DNA of 64,000 nucleotides from Emiliania huxleyi CCMP1516 (lineage: Eukaryota > Haptophyta > Isochrysidales > Noelaerhabdaceae). The stretch is from positions 70,243 to 134,242 of the forward strand of contig NW_005195301.1 of assembly GCF_000372725.1 (NCBI RefSeq), in the 5' to 3' direction. Within the stretch, counting starts at the first letter, position 1. The number at the start of each line of letters is the position of its first letter. A model generated the notes under the pieces. The model was not told the DNA's origin. It saw nothing but the letters and a program-made list of their open reading frames with translations, and made no database searches. The position numbers were made by a program, and so were the translations under genes. Shown piece by piece: positions 37,041-46,462 of the stretch.

Positions 37041-38407
37041 TCTCGTGTGTCTGTTGGGAGTGCATGTTGCATGAGCATGTGGGGAGGACCGACGCGCGAC
37101 GGCAAGGGATGCGATCACTTCTCACCTTTTCACCATTGTTGAAAGACGGAGCAAAGAAAGAAAGAAAAGCGGCAGCCAAATGAGGGATTGGAGGAGGACA
37201 TCGCACTTGGAGCACTTGGAGTGCAGTCGGCAACCTCACATCCAGGGCCGGTGAGCTGAGAAGCGCATCCAGCGGGCCGGATGATTGGCATCGGGTTGCG
37301 GGCAAGAGAGCCCTAGCCCTGGGGGTGCGCGTTCGCAGGGCCATAACACGGGTCTCCGAGGGTTAGTTCCGCGCTCCGGGTTTCCCCTAGCAGCAGAACG
37401 CCCCCTCTACTCGGAGCTAAAGAATACTCTCCGAGGGTTAGTCCGCGCTCCAGGTTTCCCCTAGCAGCGGAGCGCCCCCTCTACTCGGAGCTAGTGGACA
37501 CGACACTAGCTAGTGATACGAGAATACGCACCGTCCCCACGCAATACCTTACTCGAAGATAATACGAGAATACGCAGCTGCGAGACGCCTGCACTACTCG
37601 ACGATAATACAAGAAGAATACGCAGCTTGGAAGTGGCAGACGCCTATAAAGAAAAAACAGCAAGCTAAATTTCGGCGGCGAAAAAGCAAAGGACGGGCGC
37701 TTTTGATCGGCAAAGCAAAGTTGGAGTAACGGCCACCGCGTCGCCACAATGCCAGTCGCCTGTCGAGCAGCCTTGGCGGCGCGCATGCGCCGCAGGGTTG
37801 ACCGACAGCCGTGCGCCTCGAGCCTCTCGCTCCACTCGCGGCACGACGCGCCCCGCGCGCCGGTCAGCGCAGCAGGAGTGTTGCGACATGCTGCACAACG
37901 CCAAGGACAGCACTGAGAAGCTGGCGCCAGTCGCCCACCAGCATGTCTCAGCACCGGGTGAGGGAGCATGCTGCGCACGCTGATGCAGCACGAGGTCACC
38001 ACCAATCAGGCCCTCACGCCACTGCACGGCAGCCCTCGAGCACCAGCAGCCGCGCTGCGCCATGCTCAAGCTCAGGAGGCCCCCTGCTTCTCGCAGCTTT
38101 GTGCAGCGCAGCGAGCGAGCAGCGCCGCACCAGGCGGACCCATGGCGTGCTCAGCCAGCCGCGAGGCGGAGGCAGGCCGAGTGAGCGCGAGCCGCGCGGG
38201 AGGCCATGCCCCGCGCACCGGCGAGCGAGTGGCACGAAAGAGTGCAAGTCGCGCATGCTTTTGCGTAACGGAGACATCGCGCGATTTCTTCCCGGCCCAT
38301 AAAGACCGCTCCGCCGCCCCCGCTCCGCCTCGCCAGCGAGCACCATCTCCGCCACCCTTGGGCAAGCGGATCCGCCACCCTTGGGCAAGCGGACAGCTCG
38401 AACTCGG
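37041..38407. other. Repeat-rich intergenic region
   Basis: GAAA-rich stretch 37140-37180; CACTTGGAGCACTTGGAGTG block at 37204 shared with 14.6-14.7 kb; block 37260-37340 shared with 31.72-31.81 kb; 67-bp tandem duplication 37353-37493; imperfect tandem ATACGAGAATACGCA units 37516-37630. The rest (37660-38400) has no recognised gene. Confidence 0.5.
37353..37493. repeat. Tandem duplication, two units of about 67 bp
   Basis: Units 37353-37419 and 37428-37493 both run from TCTCCGAGGGTTAGT to CCCCCTCTACTCGGAGCTA with a few differences. Each unit starts with CTCCGAG and ends with CTCGGAG, so each can also fold end to end. Confidence 0.85.
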
Positions 38408-39031
38408 ATGTCAGCGAGCTCCATGCAGCAGGAGATCCTCGCAGAGGCGGCGCGCCACAACGTCGCGAAGCGCGAGCGCGACCCCATCTGCGAGGTGTGC
38501 GGGCACTGCCACGTGCAGGGCGTCAAGTGCAAGATCTGCGGGCACGTGGGCAAGTACATTGTACCGGGCGGCCCGAATCGGCCCAACCGCGGCGCCATTC
38601 CGCCTGTCCCTCCGGGGCCGATGCACAACCCCAACCGGACGCCGCCGACGATTGAAGGGCTCACCGTCGGCAGCTTCCAGCAAGCGTTGCAGAGCTTCTT
38701 CGATGTGCTGCCACAGGCGGAGGCGGCGGGCCAGTCGCTCCCGCCCGAGCTCAGCAACCTTGATCAGCTCAGGGCGCGCGCCGCCCGCGCCCGCGCCTAC
38801 AGAGTTTGGGTTCATCGCCCGCACACGCACCTCAGTCGGCACCGGCCCTCCCCCCAGGTGCTGCTCGACACGCTTCCCGACTACCACCTCGAGGACGAGC
38901 AGCCGTCGTACGTGCTCGCGATCGAGTGCCGGCCGGTGGTGTGCGCGCTGGCGAGGCTGATGCCCGGAGCCGCAGCGTGGCAGCATGTCAACTGGAGAGC
39001 GTTGGAGTCGCAGCCGGGTATTATGATGTGA
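38408..39031 (+). CDS. Zinc-ribbon protein of unknown function
   Basis: ATG at 38408; the frame is open to TGA at 39031. A four-cysteine zinc ribbon is near the N-terminus (CEVCGHCHVQGVKCKICGHV). A Pro/Asn-rich linker follows, then GLTVGSFQQALQSFFDVLPQ, and after an acceptor-like CCCCCCAG at 38857, VLLDTLPDYHLEDEQPSYVL. The stretch 38786-38857 reads in frame but is low in sense and is probably an in-frame GC-AG intron, which would give about 183 residues. No catalytic domain recognised. The ribbon suggests nucleic-acid or protein binding, but this is a guess. Confidence 0.5.
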   Translation: MSASSMQQEILAEAARHNVAKRERDPICEVCGHCHVQGVKCKICGHVGKYIVPGGPNRPNRGAIPPVPPGPMHNPNRTPPTIEGLTVGSFQQALQSFFDVLPQAEAAGQSLPPELSNLDQLRARAARARAYRVWVHRPHTHLSRHRPSPQVLLDTLPDYHLEDEQPSYVLAIECRPVVCALARLMPGAAAWQHVNWRALESQPGIMM

Positions 39032-39135
39032 AGTGTAGGGTTCGTACATCAAGTAGGTCAATTATAGGAAAACTCTTCCATGTGGTATGCCGCGCGTCTC
39101 GCGTGGAACATCTCGTGAGAGCGCAATGCGCCGCG

Positions 39136-40755
39136 TCACCTCGCGGGCTTTGGCCCGAGCAAGCCGCCGGCGCCGCACGAGCCAGCCTTCTCCGCCCCGC
39201 TGGTCGGGAGTGGCAGCGCTTGCGCCAAGGCGAGGAAGGCTGTGAGGCCGCACACATAGATCGCGGCTCCGGTGCTGAAGACGCGCACCCACGCGCCGGC
39301 GGCGGCCGTTGGCGCGGCGGCGAGGACGCGGCCGGTGACGACGTTGGCCGCGATGCCGGGCACGGTTCCGATCGTGTTGACGACGCCCCACATCTGAGCG
39401 GCGGTCGCCGCGTCGCCGCCCGCCAGGTCGAGGATGTTTGCCGCGTAGCCTGCGTGCGACCAGGAGGAGGCGGCGATGGCGGCGGCGAGCAGCGCCGCCG
39501 CGCCGCCGGCCGACGTGCTCCCGCAGAGGAGGAGGAAGCAGCCGCACGGCACCAGCATTGCCACCGCCTGCATGCTTTTGCGCGCGTGCAGCAGCTTGAG
39601 CCGGCAGCGCGAGAGCAGCACCTCGTCCGCCACCCACCCGCCGACGTTGTCCGCCACGATGGCGACGGCGTACGGCGTGCTGAAGAGGGTCGAGCCGTCT
39701 GCGAGTGTCGCGCCTGCGGGGTTTCAACGCGGGGAGCCTGCGGCGGGCGGCGGGAGGGGAGCAGCCCGCGAGGCCGTGGCCGTGGCGCCGAGCGAGGTGA
39801 GGTACTTTGGCAGCCAGGAGAGGAGGAGGTACGCGCCCCAGTTGTTTGCGAAATGCGCCGCGCACACGGCGAGGAAAGCGGGGTGCGCGAGGAAGGCGGG
39901 GCGGGCGCAGCGCGGCGCAGAGGCGCTGCAGCGCGGGCTCCCCGACCCGTCAACAGCAGAGATGAGGCCCAGCTCCTCCCCTGCCGCGCCTTTTCCGGCG
40001 GAGGCGCCTGGTGATGAGGCCGGGGCGAGGGCGGCGAAGACGAGGCACCAGACAAAGCCGAGCCATCCCCTAGGGAGAGGGGCGCGGAGGGCGGTTGGCA
40101 GGCGCGACCTCGCCCTCCGCCACCCTGCGGGGGCGCGCGGCGGCGCCAGAGCAGGAAGATGGAGGGCCACCACCACTCCGCCAGCGGCGAGCAGGAGAGG
40201 GCGCAGATGGTCCCCACAAACTGGCCGCTGAAGATGAAGGAGAGGGCGCGCGCCCGGCCGTGCGGAGGGACCCACGCAGCGAGGAGCGCGTTGCAGCACG
40301 GGATCTGGACGCCCTCGGCGAGGCCGACGACGACGCGCGCCTAGACTAGATTGACCGTCCTCCAACCGTCAGGCGCCGCGAATGACGTACTGGCGGAGGG
40401 CGCAGTGCGCGCCGCGAGGGCGGCGTTGATGGACTGGCGTGCGGCCCACGGCGTGAGAACTGTTGCCGCAGACCAGACTACTGTACCGACCAGCAGCACT
40501 CGCTTGGCTCCAAAGCGAGCGGCGGCGAGGCCGGCCGGGATCTGCGTGAGGACATATCCGCAGAAGAATGACGCGAGGAGCGTGCCGGTGCTCGCCTCGC
40601 CCCAGCCGAACTCGCGGCTCATCGCGATGACAGCCACCGAGAGGTTTGTCCTGTCTGCGTAGCCGAGCATGTTGTTGAGGAAGAGGAGCGGCAGCAGCGC
40701 CTCTGCCTCCGCGAGCCCGCTGGGGGTCTTCCTCTTCCTCTCTGCGCGCCGCCAC
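39136..40755 (-). CDS. MFS transporter, SLC17/anion-cation symporter type (5' end unresolved)
   Basis: Exons on the minus strand: ...-40413, 40147-40340, 39789-40069 and 39136-39713; all three introns are GC-AG. The first exon starts above 40700 without a clear ATG. TM1 region LLFLNNMLGYADRTNLSVAV carries the SLC17 ADRTNLSVA motif, followed by GYVLTQIPAGLAAARFGAKR. Exon 2 holds VVVGLAEGVQIPCCNALLAA and SGQFVGTICALSCSPLAEWW. Exon 3 holds GWLGFVWCLVFAALA and CAAHFANNWGAYLLLSWLPK. Exon 4 holds PYAVAIVADNVGGWVADEVL and the last helices. This is a 12-helix organic or inorganic anion transporter of the type that includes PHT4 and sialin. Substrate unknown. Confidence 0.8.
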
Positions 40756-41067
40756 TTCGGCTCCGCGGAGTGGTCGCGTGCGCGTTCGCCGCCTCGCTCA
40801 CAGCTCGACGAGGGTCCCGACGACACCTGCAGAGCGCGGGGGGCGGCCGGGGGCGCCCCGGGGGCGCGCAGCCGGCGCGCCCTCTCTGACGCTGACAAAT
40901 GGAGGCGCTCGCCGAGTTCGGCGATTGAGCGCCTCCCGCTCTCCCGGCTGCGCGCATGGCCGCGGTGCGGCCTGAACGACAAGGACTCATCTTCGTTCGG
41001 GCAAGCAAGGCGCGGGCGTCGGTCGGTGCAACGTCGCCGCCGCCCCGCCGCCGCCGACGCCCTGGAC
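40756..41067. other. Head-to-head region, starts not resolved
   Basis: Lies between the transporter (minus) and the fragment below (plus). It must contain the missing first exon or leader of the transporter and the promoter of the plus-strand gene. Frames here are Arg/Ala-rich and uninformative. Confidence 0.35.
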
Positions 41068-41420
41068 ACAGCCTTTCGAGTGGATCGGCGTCTTCGATAC
41101 CAGCGGCGACACGACGCACACCTGCCTGGCGCAGAAGGTCAACGGCAAATACGCCGACCCGACGATGAAGCTCGTGATGATCGCGACCCACACGCCGATG
41201 GCGGCGACGATGGAATCGCTCGAGGGCGATGCTGCGGTCCTGATCGAAGGCAATAGGAATTGCACAGACGTCTCCCCGGACGCGGCGCTGACCCTGACGC
41301 CGACGACATCGGGAGTGTGCTACCATCTCATGTTCGATTCAGCCAGCGAGGACTCGACGTTCACGCTGAACACCGCGGGCGTCGCCGGCATCGTGTTTGC
41401 CGCTGAGCACTTGCCGAGCC
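41068..41420 (+). CDS. Putative extracellular domain, partial gene
   Basis: One frame reads WTQPFEWIGVFDTSGDTTHT, LAQKVNGKYADPTMKLVMIA, then SGVCYHLMFDSASEDSTFTL and AGVAGIVFAAEHLP, after which the sense is lost near 41420. The sequence looks like a conserved secreted or luminal domain with a cysteine pair. I have an impression of similar domains at the N-terminus of algal ZIP-type metal transporters but cannot confirm it. The start and the remainder are not identifiable. It is either an exon of a longer gene or a pseudogene. Confidence 0.35.
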
Positions 41421-41929
41421 TCGTTGTCGGGGCCTGCGCGGAGGCGTCGGACGACCTGCACCACAGCTGTTCGACTGTGTGGTGGAGTCGGCATCCAAGC
41501 AGCACTGGAGGCGGATCGGCGCGCGTAGCGCGAAGGAGGCGCGGACCGGTCCTGCTTCGCTACGACGCTCCGGCGGGCGTGGGGCGTGCACTTTGCGCGC
41601 GAGTTCGCGCGGCACCGCCTCCGACGCGTGGTGTTCGTGGGGGCCCCGCGGCGACAGCCGGGCAGGCCTCTCGCGACGGCCGATGGCAACTGGCCGGCGC
41701 TGTCGGCGGGCGAGTTTGCGGCGCACGCGCTGCGCGTAGGCGGCGCGTGGGCGGGTGGCCCGCCCGGCCGTCGGTGAGCACCGGACGCGAGGGTCTGTCG
41801 GCTCTAGAGCTCACACTAGAGGCCGTCATCGCATTCGCCTTCCTGGGACCCAGCGCTGACTTCTGACTGTCGTTGCTCTCTCCCTTCTCGACTGTCTGTG
41901 CTTGTGCGTCTTGGGTCCGGGGTTGTGTT

Positions 41930-42520
41930 TTTGTGCGAACCCTCAGACGACTTTTCATCTCAACGAGGGGCACGTCACCGACATGTGTGAGATCGGCGGG
42001 GACCTGCAGTCCCAGCGTGATGTCCACTACGAAGTCAAGGTGCCTAGCGCCCTCACAAAGACGAGGCAAGCTGGGCAGGGCTCGGCGGCACACGGCGGAT
42101 GCTGTGCGTCACTGGGCCACAAGTTTGGTTTCGGCAATTCGGCAGCACCCTCGACCAAACCTTGCTCAAGGTTCTTGGGTGCAAAGAGCGCGGCCACAAG
42201 TCACAGGGCCCGCTCGTCCATGCGACCGGCAAAGGCTGGGTCAAAGATCACAAGGGACAGTACTACGACGCGCTCCATGTCAAGAACGGAATCGTCAAAA
42301 TTTGTCTCGTCGAAAGCCAGGGCGGCATCGCGCCGCCTATACCAAGAGAATCATCTTCAACTTCGCCAAAGAGGTCGGCAGCCCGAGCGCTGTCGACCGC
42401 ACCGACTACGGCACAGCCTCCGGCAGCGCCCGGGGCTTCGCCCAGCACCACTCGCAACAGCTCTCGCGCGCCGCCGTCTGTGGCGACGCGCAGAACATCA
42501 ACAAAACGCAACAAAACCTC
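41930..42520 (+). pseudogene. E-x-K family gene, copy 1, two frameshifts
   Basis: Three consecutive frames join into one family member. LNEGHVTDMCEIGGDLQSQR, VHYEVKVPS and GHKFGFG lie in the first. LDQTLLKVLGCKERGHKSQG and GKGWVKDHKGQYYDALHVKN lie in the second (switch near 42135). YTKRIIFNFAKEVGSPSAVD and FAQHHSQQLSRAAVCGD lie in the third (switch near 42342). The order of blocks matches the C-terminal part of copy 2. The EVK motif a few residues after an Asp resembles PD-(D/E)xK nucleases. That is inference from a short motif only. Confidence 0.6.
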
Positions 42521-42544
42521 TCGCGAGCCGACAGCGACTTCTCC

Positions 42545-43867
42545 ATGTCGCTCCTCAAGAACTGGCGCACCCTCGTCGCCCACAACCCCGACTTCGCCCT
42601 CGACGAGGCAGGTGCGTCCAAGTACCCCGCCATCGCCGCAGCTATCGCCACCTACGAGTCCGCCCTCTCGGACTGGAAGGAGGTGTGCGAGAAGCGCACC
42701 GCCCGCGACAAAAACAAGTACTACACCGTCCGCGGCGGCTACCTGACTGAGTTCTACCCCAAGAGCGTCCCGCTCCCCGAGCCCGAGTCCCTTCCAGCTA
42801 CCGACGCGATTCTCAATGGCACTTGCAAATCCACGTACCCGCGGCCGCGGGCGCTCGCTGCCATCAAGAATCACAAGGACTGGTTCGCGCACCAGGAGCT
42901 CGTCAAGGCGCGGGATGTACACGTCAAGAACTACCCGTCCCTCGGAGACAGCGCCGTCAACAACCGCGAAGCCGCGCGCCTCATCTCCGCCTCAACGCCT
43001 TTCGCCGGCAAGGCCTTCGATGTCCGTGTCGACGGTACGTACGCCACCGCCCTCTCCTCCGACACCCTCCAGGACGAGCTCCAGCGGAAGCTCGGCCTTT
43101 GGCTCTCCGCGGCGCTTCCCACCCTTCGGGTCGCGCTCGAGCGGGGCATGTCAGTCGATTTCTTCGGCGACTACCTTTACAACAAGGCCCACCACCGGCG
43201 GCCCCACGACGGCGTCCTCGCCGCCTGGGCGGACGCGATGCGCGCCCCGGCCAACGCGCCGGTCGTGCACGGCGACAAGGAGAAACCAGAGCTCACCCGG
43301 CAGTACAATGAGGGGTACAAGACTGACCTCGCAGAACCCCATGCGGGGCCAGGAGGATGCGATGAAGTAAATGAGATCAAGCTCTGGACGCCCCTCCTCA
43401 AGACCTCCTCGACGGGCGTTGGCAACGCCTCGAGTGGCGGCACGCCCGCCTCCGTCGGCCACTCCTACGCCTTCGGCAACACCGAGGAGAAGGCCCGCCG
43501 CCTGAACATGGGCTGCAAGGCGCGCGGGCAGCCCAGCCAACCCTTCTCCCACAAGACCGGCCACGGCTACGTCAAGGCGCATCGCGGTTTCTACCACGAC
43601 GCGATCTTTGTCAAGCGCAACAACTTCAACCTGCTGCTCCACGAGACGTTCGGCGGCGGCTTCTCGCCCACCGCCGTTCTCAAGCTGCGCCGCCTCGCGC
43701 GCAAAGTCGCGCGCGGCAGCGTTGACCGCACAGCCTACTCGCCCAAGTACTCGCTCTCTTTTATGTCCCACCATGCAGAGCGCATCTCTCTCTCTGTTGT
43801 GCGAGGCGTGAACCGCGCCATTCGCTCTCACCTGGCAACCCTGTCTGCACGTCTCGCGCGCGCGTGA
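42545..43867 (+). CDS. E-x-K family protein, copy 2 (unknown function)
   Basis: ATG at 42545 opens 440 residues without interruption, and the same frame extends upstream into copy 1. The N-terminal 270 residues (KNWRTLVAHNPDFALDEA, YYTVRGGYLTEFYPKSVPLP, NKAHHRRPHDGVLAAWADAM) are unlike anything I know. The last 170 residues repeat the copy-1 domain: CDEVNEIKLWTP, GHSYAFGNTEEKARRLNMGC, GHGYVKAHRGFYHDAIFVKR, ETFGGGFSPTA, SVDRTAYSPKYSLSFMSHHA. A third, partial copy lies at 57746-58018. Conserved E-I-K after Asp could be a PD-(D/E)xK-type nuclease core. Multi-copy scatter suggests a mobile-element-associated or multigene family. It is not a known transposase. Confidence 0.6.
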   Translation: MSLLKNWRTLVAHNPDFALDEAGASKYPAIAAAIATYESALSDWKEVCEKRTARDKNKYYTVRGGYLTEFYPKSVPLPEPESLPATDAILNGTCKSTYPRPRALAAIKNHKDWFAHQELVKARDVHVKNYPSLGDSAVNNREAARLISASTPFAGKAFDVRVDGTYATALSSDTLQDELQRKLGLWLSAALPTLRVALERGMSVDFFGDYLYNKAHHRRPHDGVLAAWADAMRAPANAPVVHGDKEKPELTRQYNEGYKTDLAEPHAGPGGCDEVNEIKLWTPLLKTSSTGVGNASSGGTPASVGHSYAFGNTEEKARRLNMGCKARGQPSQPFSHKTGHGYVKAHRGFYHDAIFVKRNNFNLLLHETFGGGFSPTAVLKLRRLARKVARGSVDRTAYSPKYSLSFMSHHAERISLSVVRGVNRAIRSHLATLSARLARA

Positions 43868-44218
43868 ACAGGGCTCCAGGCCCCAAATGACGTGTGAGTG
43901 TTAGAGTTGTTTGGTATTGCTAAAAATCTCTCTCTCAACAACGCTGCTCGCAACATGCGTGTCGCGCACTCATTCATGACCGGTCTCAATGCCCCACCCC
44001 CCTGCGCGCGGGCCTTCTAGGCCCGCGGGTAGTCTCCCCCCATCCCCAGGGCCTCCAGGGCTCGCACCTCAACCTCTCACAGACCAGCGCATAGCGCCAT
44101 AGGAGGTATTTTCTTCTCATAACAAGGCTGTGAACAAGACGCCGCGCGCCTGCGCGCAACGTCGCTACCCCTCTCCCTTCCCCCTCCTCTTCCCTCCCTT
44201 GAAGAAGGCAGACAGCGC
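43868..44218. other. Intergenic, promoter side of the methyltransferase gene
   Basis: 3' flank of the previous gene, then a pyrimidine-rich stretch (44165-44200) just ahead of the next ATG. No other feature seen. Confidence 0.4.
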
Positions 44219-45340
44219 ATGGCGAGCGACTCGCCGCCACCGCGCGCCGCATGCGCGCCGCGCGCCACGCTGCTTGCGGCCGCGGTGGGGTTGTTGTCGA
44301 TCGCGGCCGCATCCTCGTTGAAATCGCTGCTCGATCAGGACGATCACACGCTGAGGCCGCAGCCGGGCACGAAAATCCCGAAAGCCGCGTTCATGGTCAA
44401 TGTCAAGTGGCTCGAGCGCTGGGCGAGGGACGCGTGGCGCGAGAGCGGGCTCGAGCGCACGGACGCGGCGGCCGCCGCACTCGCTGCGACTTTTTCGCGC
44501 TCCAAGAAGCTCACTCCGGACGCCGATCTCGCGCGCTTCCTCGAGGCGTCGGCGGCGACGAGCGCGAGCCGGCGCGGACGCGTGCTCACGCGCCTCAAGT
44601 GGGCGGCGTTCTATGCGCTCCAGCTTCACCTCGGCTGGAGCCGCACGGACGCGAGTGGCTTCCTCCGCCTCCAGACCCTCTACGTCGCGTCCGAGGAGCA
44701 GTTCCGCGCGCTCCTCGAACACGCCGTGCTGCAGGCCGGCCTCGCCGACGCCGCCGCCGGCGCGCCGGCGCGCTCGCTCCTCGACATCGGCGCGGGCACG
44801 GGCACCGAGACAGCGAAGCTCGCGGCCGCACTCGGCGTCGCACCCAATGGCGTGACGGCGCTCGAGAGCTCGTGGGCGCTGCGGCGCGCGCTCCGCGCGC
44901 GTGGCTTCCGCGCGGCCGCCGCGCTCGACGAGCTGCGCGGTGCGCCGCCGTTTACGGCCGCGGCGCTGCTCAACGTGCTCGACCGGTGCGACGAGCCGTT
45001 GGCTGTCGTCGACGCGGCGGTCGCGGCGGTCGCGCCGGGCGGCGTGCTCGTGCTCGCAACCGTCCTCCCGTTCAGCGCCAAGGTGTTTGAGGGGCGCATC
45101 GGCGGGCGGAACGCGGCGCGCAAGCCGCGCGAGCCGCTCGAGTTCACGGGGGGCGCGTGGCCCGCGAAAGCGCCGGCGTTCGAGCAGGGCGCCGTCGCGT
45201 TTCTCGATGCGCTCGTGCATCGCCATCCGCAGCTCGAGCTCGCGAGTTGGACGCGCCTTCCCTACGTCTCGTCGGGCGGCGTCATCAAGACGCACACCTA
45301 CCTCGACATGGCGCTGATGGCGTTTCGCGTCAAAATTTGA
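44219..45340 (+). CDS. METTL9: METTL9/DREV-type protein-histidine methyltransferase
   Basis: Intronless, 373 residues. An N-terminal hydrophobic segment (about 18-33) suggests a signal anchor. The SAM-binding motif SLLDIGAGTGTE is at about 186-197. The DREV hallmark LLNVLDRCDEPL follows at about 250-261, then APGGVLVLATVLPFSAKVFE, REPLEF, and near the end WTRLPYVSSGG followed by a Tyr-Leu-Asp block (HTYLDMALMAF). METTL9 in animals methylates the N1 position of histidine in His-x-His motifs. The family match is strong but the substrate in this organism is unknown. It lacks introns, unlike most neighbours, and its third codon positions are almost all G or C. Confidence 0.88.
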   Translation: MASDSPPPRAACAPRATLLAAAVGLLSIAAASSLKSLLDQDDHTLRPQPGTKIPKAAFMVNVKWLERWARDAWRESGLERTDAAAAALAATFSRSKKLTPDADLARFLEASAATSASRRGRVLTRLKWAAFYALQLHLGWSRTDASGFLRLQTLYVASEEQFRALLEHAVLQAGLADAAAGAPARSLLDIGAGTGTETAKLAAALGVAPNGVTALESSWALRRALRARGFRAAAALDELRGAPPFTAAALLNVLDRCDEPLAVVDAAVAAVAPGGVLVLATVLPFSAKVFEGRIGGRNAARKPREPLEFTGGAWPAKAPAFEQGAVAFLDALVHRHPQLELASWTRLPYVSSGGVIKTHTYLDMALMAFRVKI

Positions 45341-46462
45341 CACCAGGCGGCATTTGAAATAATATATGGGAGCTGTGGGTCGGAGGGTCGAGCTGTCCCC
45401 CACATGAGGCGGTGTGCTGGACGGATCATGACATACGCGCGACAAGATGTATAGCCGCTACTTGGCCGTGTCGCACCATTGGGAGACTGCCGAGTCGCCA
45501 AACGCTGCGGGGCAGGTCCGGAGCTCGAAACACGTCGCCGCGGCCGGCCGTTTCGCAAGCCTGAGCGGGTCGCCAGACAGACACCCGCGAGACCGCCAGC
45601 AGCTAGGAAGGAGCTAGAGCGCCGTCGTAGCCGCAGTTCTCAAGAGACGAGCCTCTCTCAAAAAGCACACGGCACGACGAGCGCGGTGACTGCACACAGA
45701 AGAAGAAGCTCGCCAAAAAGAGAGACAAATCCCGAGGGAGCGGCCCTTGAAGACTTGAACAGGCGTGGTGTGTTTCAAGCTCTTGCAACCCAAGGTGATA
45801 GAGGGCAAAAAGATCGATTGCGCTGTTGCCGATCCGCACCTACCTAGGCTCTTGGGTGGCTGAGAGAGAATTCTTGATACGAAACCACGACGACACACAC
45901 CAGTCGACTCGCATCGGTTGCCTCCATGAACGGCGGAGCTATTCTCGCGCCCACACCACACCTGGCTCCAACGTGGACACGCCCATAGCTGGGGACACTA
46001 CTAGGTCACGCATGGCATCACAGAAGTTTTATCTCTGGGCCCCGAAAGGCATCTCTAGCAGTGTCGTTACACATGCCCCCTCCCCTCCTGGGCGCATGCG
46101 CCTCACGTCTCACCAGAGCATAAGCCCTTGGCGTGTGGCGAGACGAGTTTTTCGCCATCGCAGCGAGCAGCAAGCCGCCCGCCGCAAACAGCCGGAGGCA
46201 TCGCCACGGCACTGGCTGCGCCGCGGTCCCGCACCCGTCGACGCAGCTCCCCCCGCGGAAGACCGCGCGTAGCGACGCCTTGACGATCGAGATGGGCGCG
46301 CCTGAAGCTCGCCCACCTACTGCCCCTGAGAGTTGGTTACGAGTGGGATCAGCTCCCCCCCTTGGGATCACAGCTTCCACGACCTCTCTCTCTCTCTCTC
46401 TCTCTTGGGTGGCGCGCCCCAGCTCTTCACAACCAACCTGGTTCAAACAAACAGGCCCGGCC
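45341..46462. other. Intergenic, nothing recognised
   Basis: Mixed sequence with short ORFs lacking family resemblance. A CTCTCT tract (46385-46405) precedes the F-BAR gene ATG. It probably contains that gene's promoter and leader. Confidence 0.4.

Noticed and set aside
35552-37118. Two long minus-strand frames opposite the pseudouridine synthase
   Set aside because: Antisense shadows. The plus strand carries complete RluA motifs.
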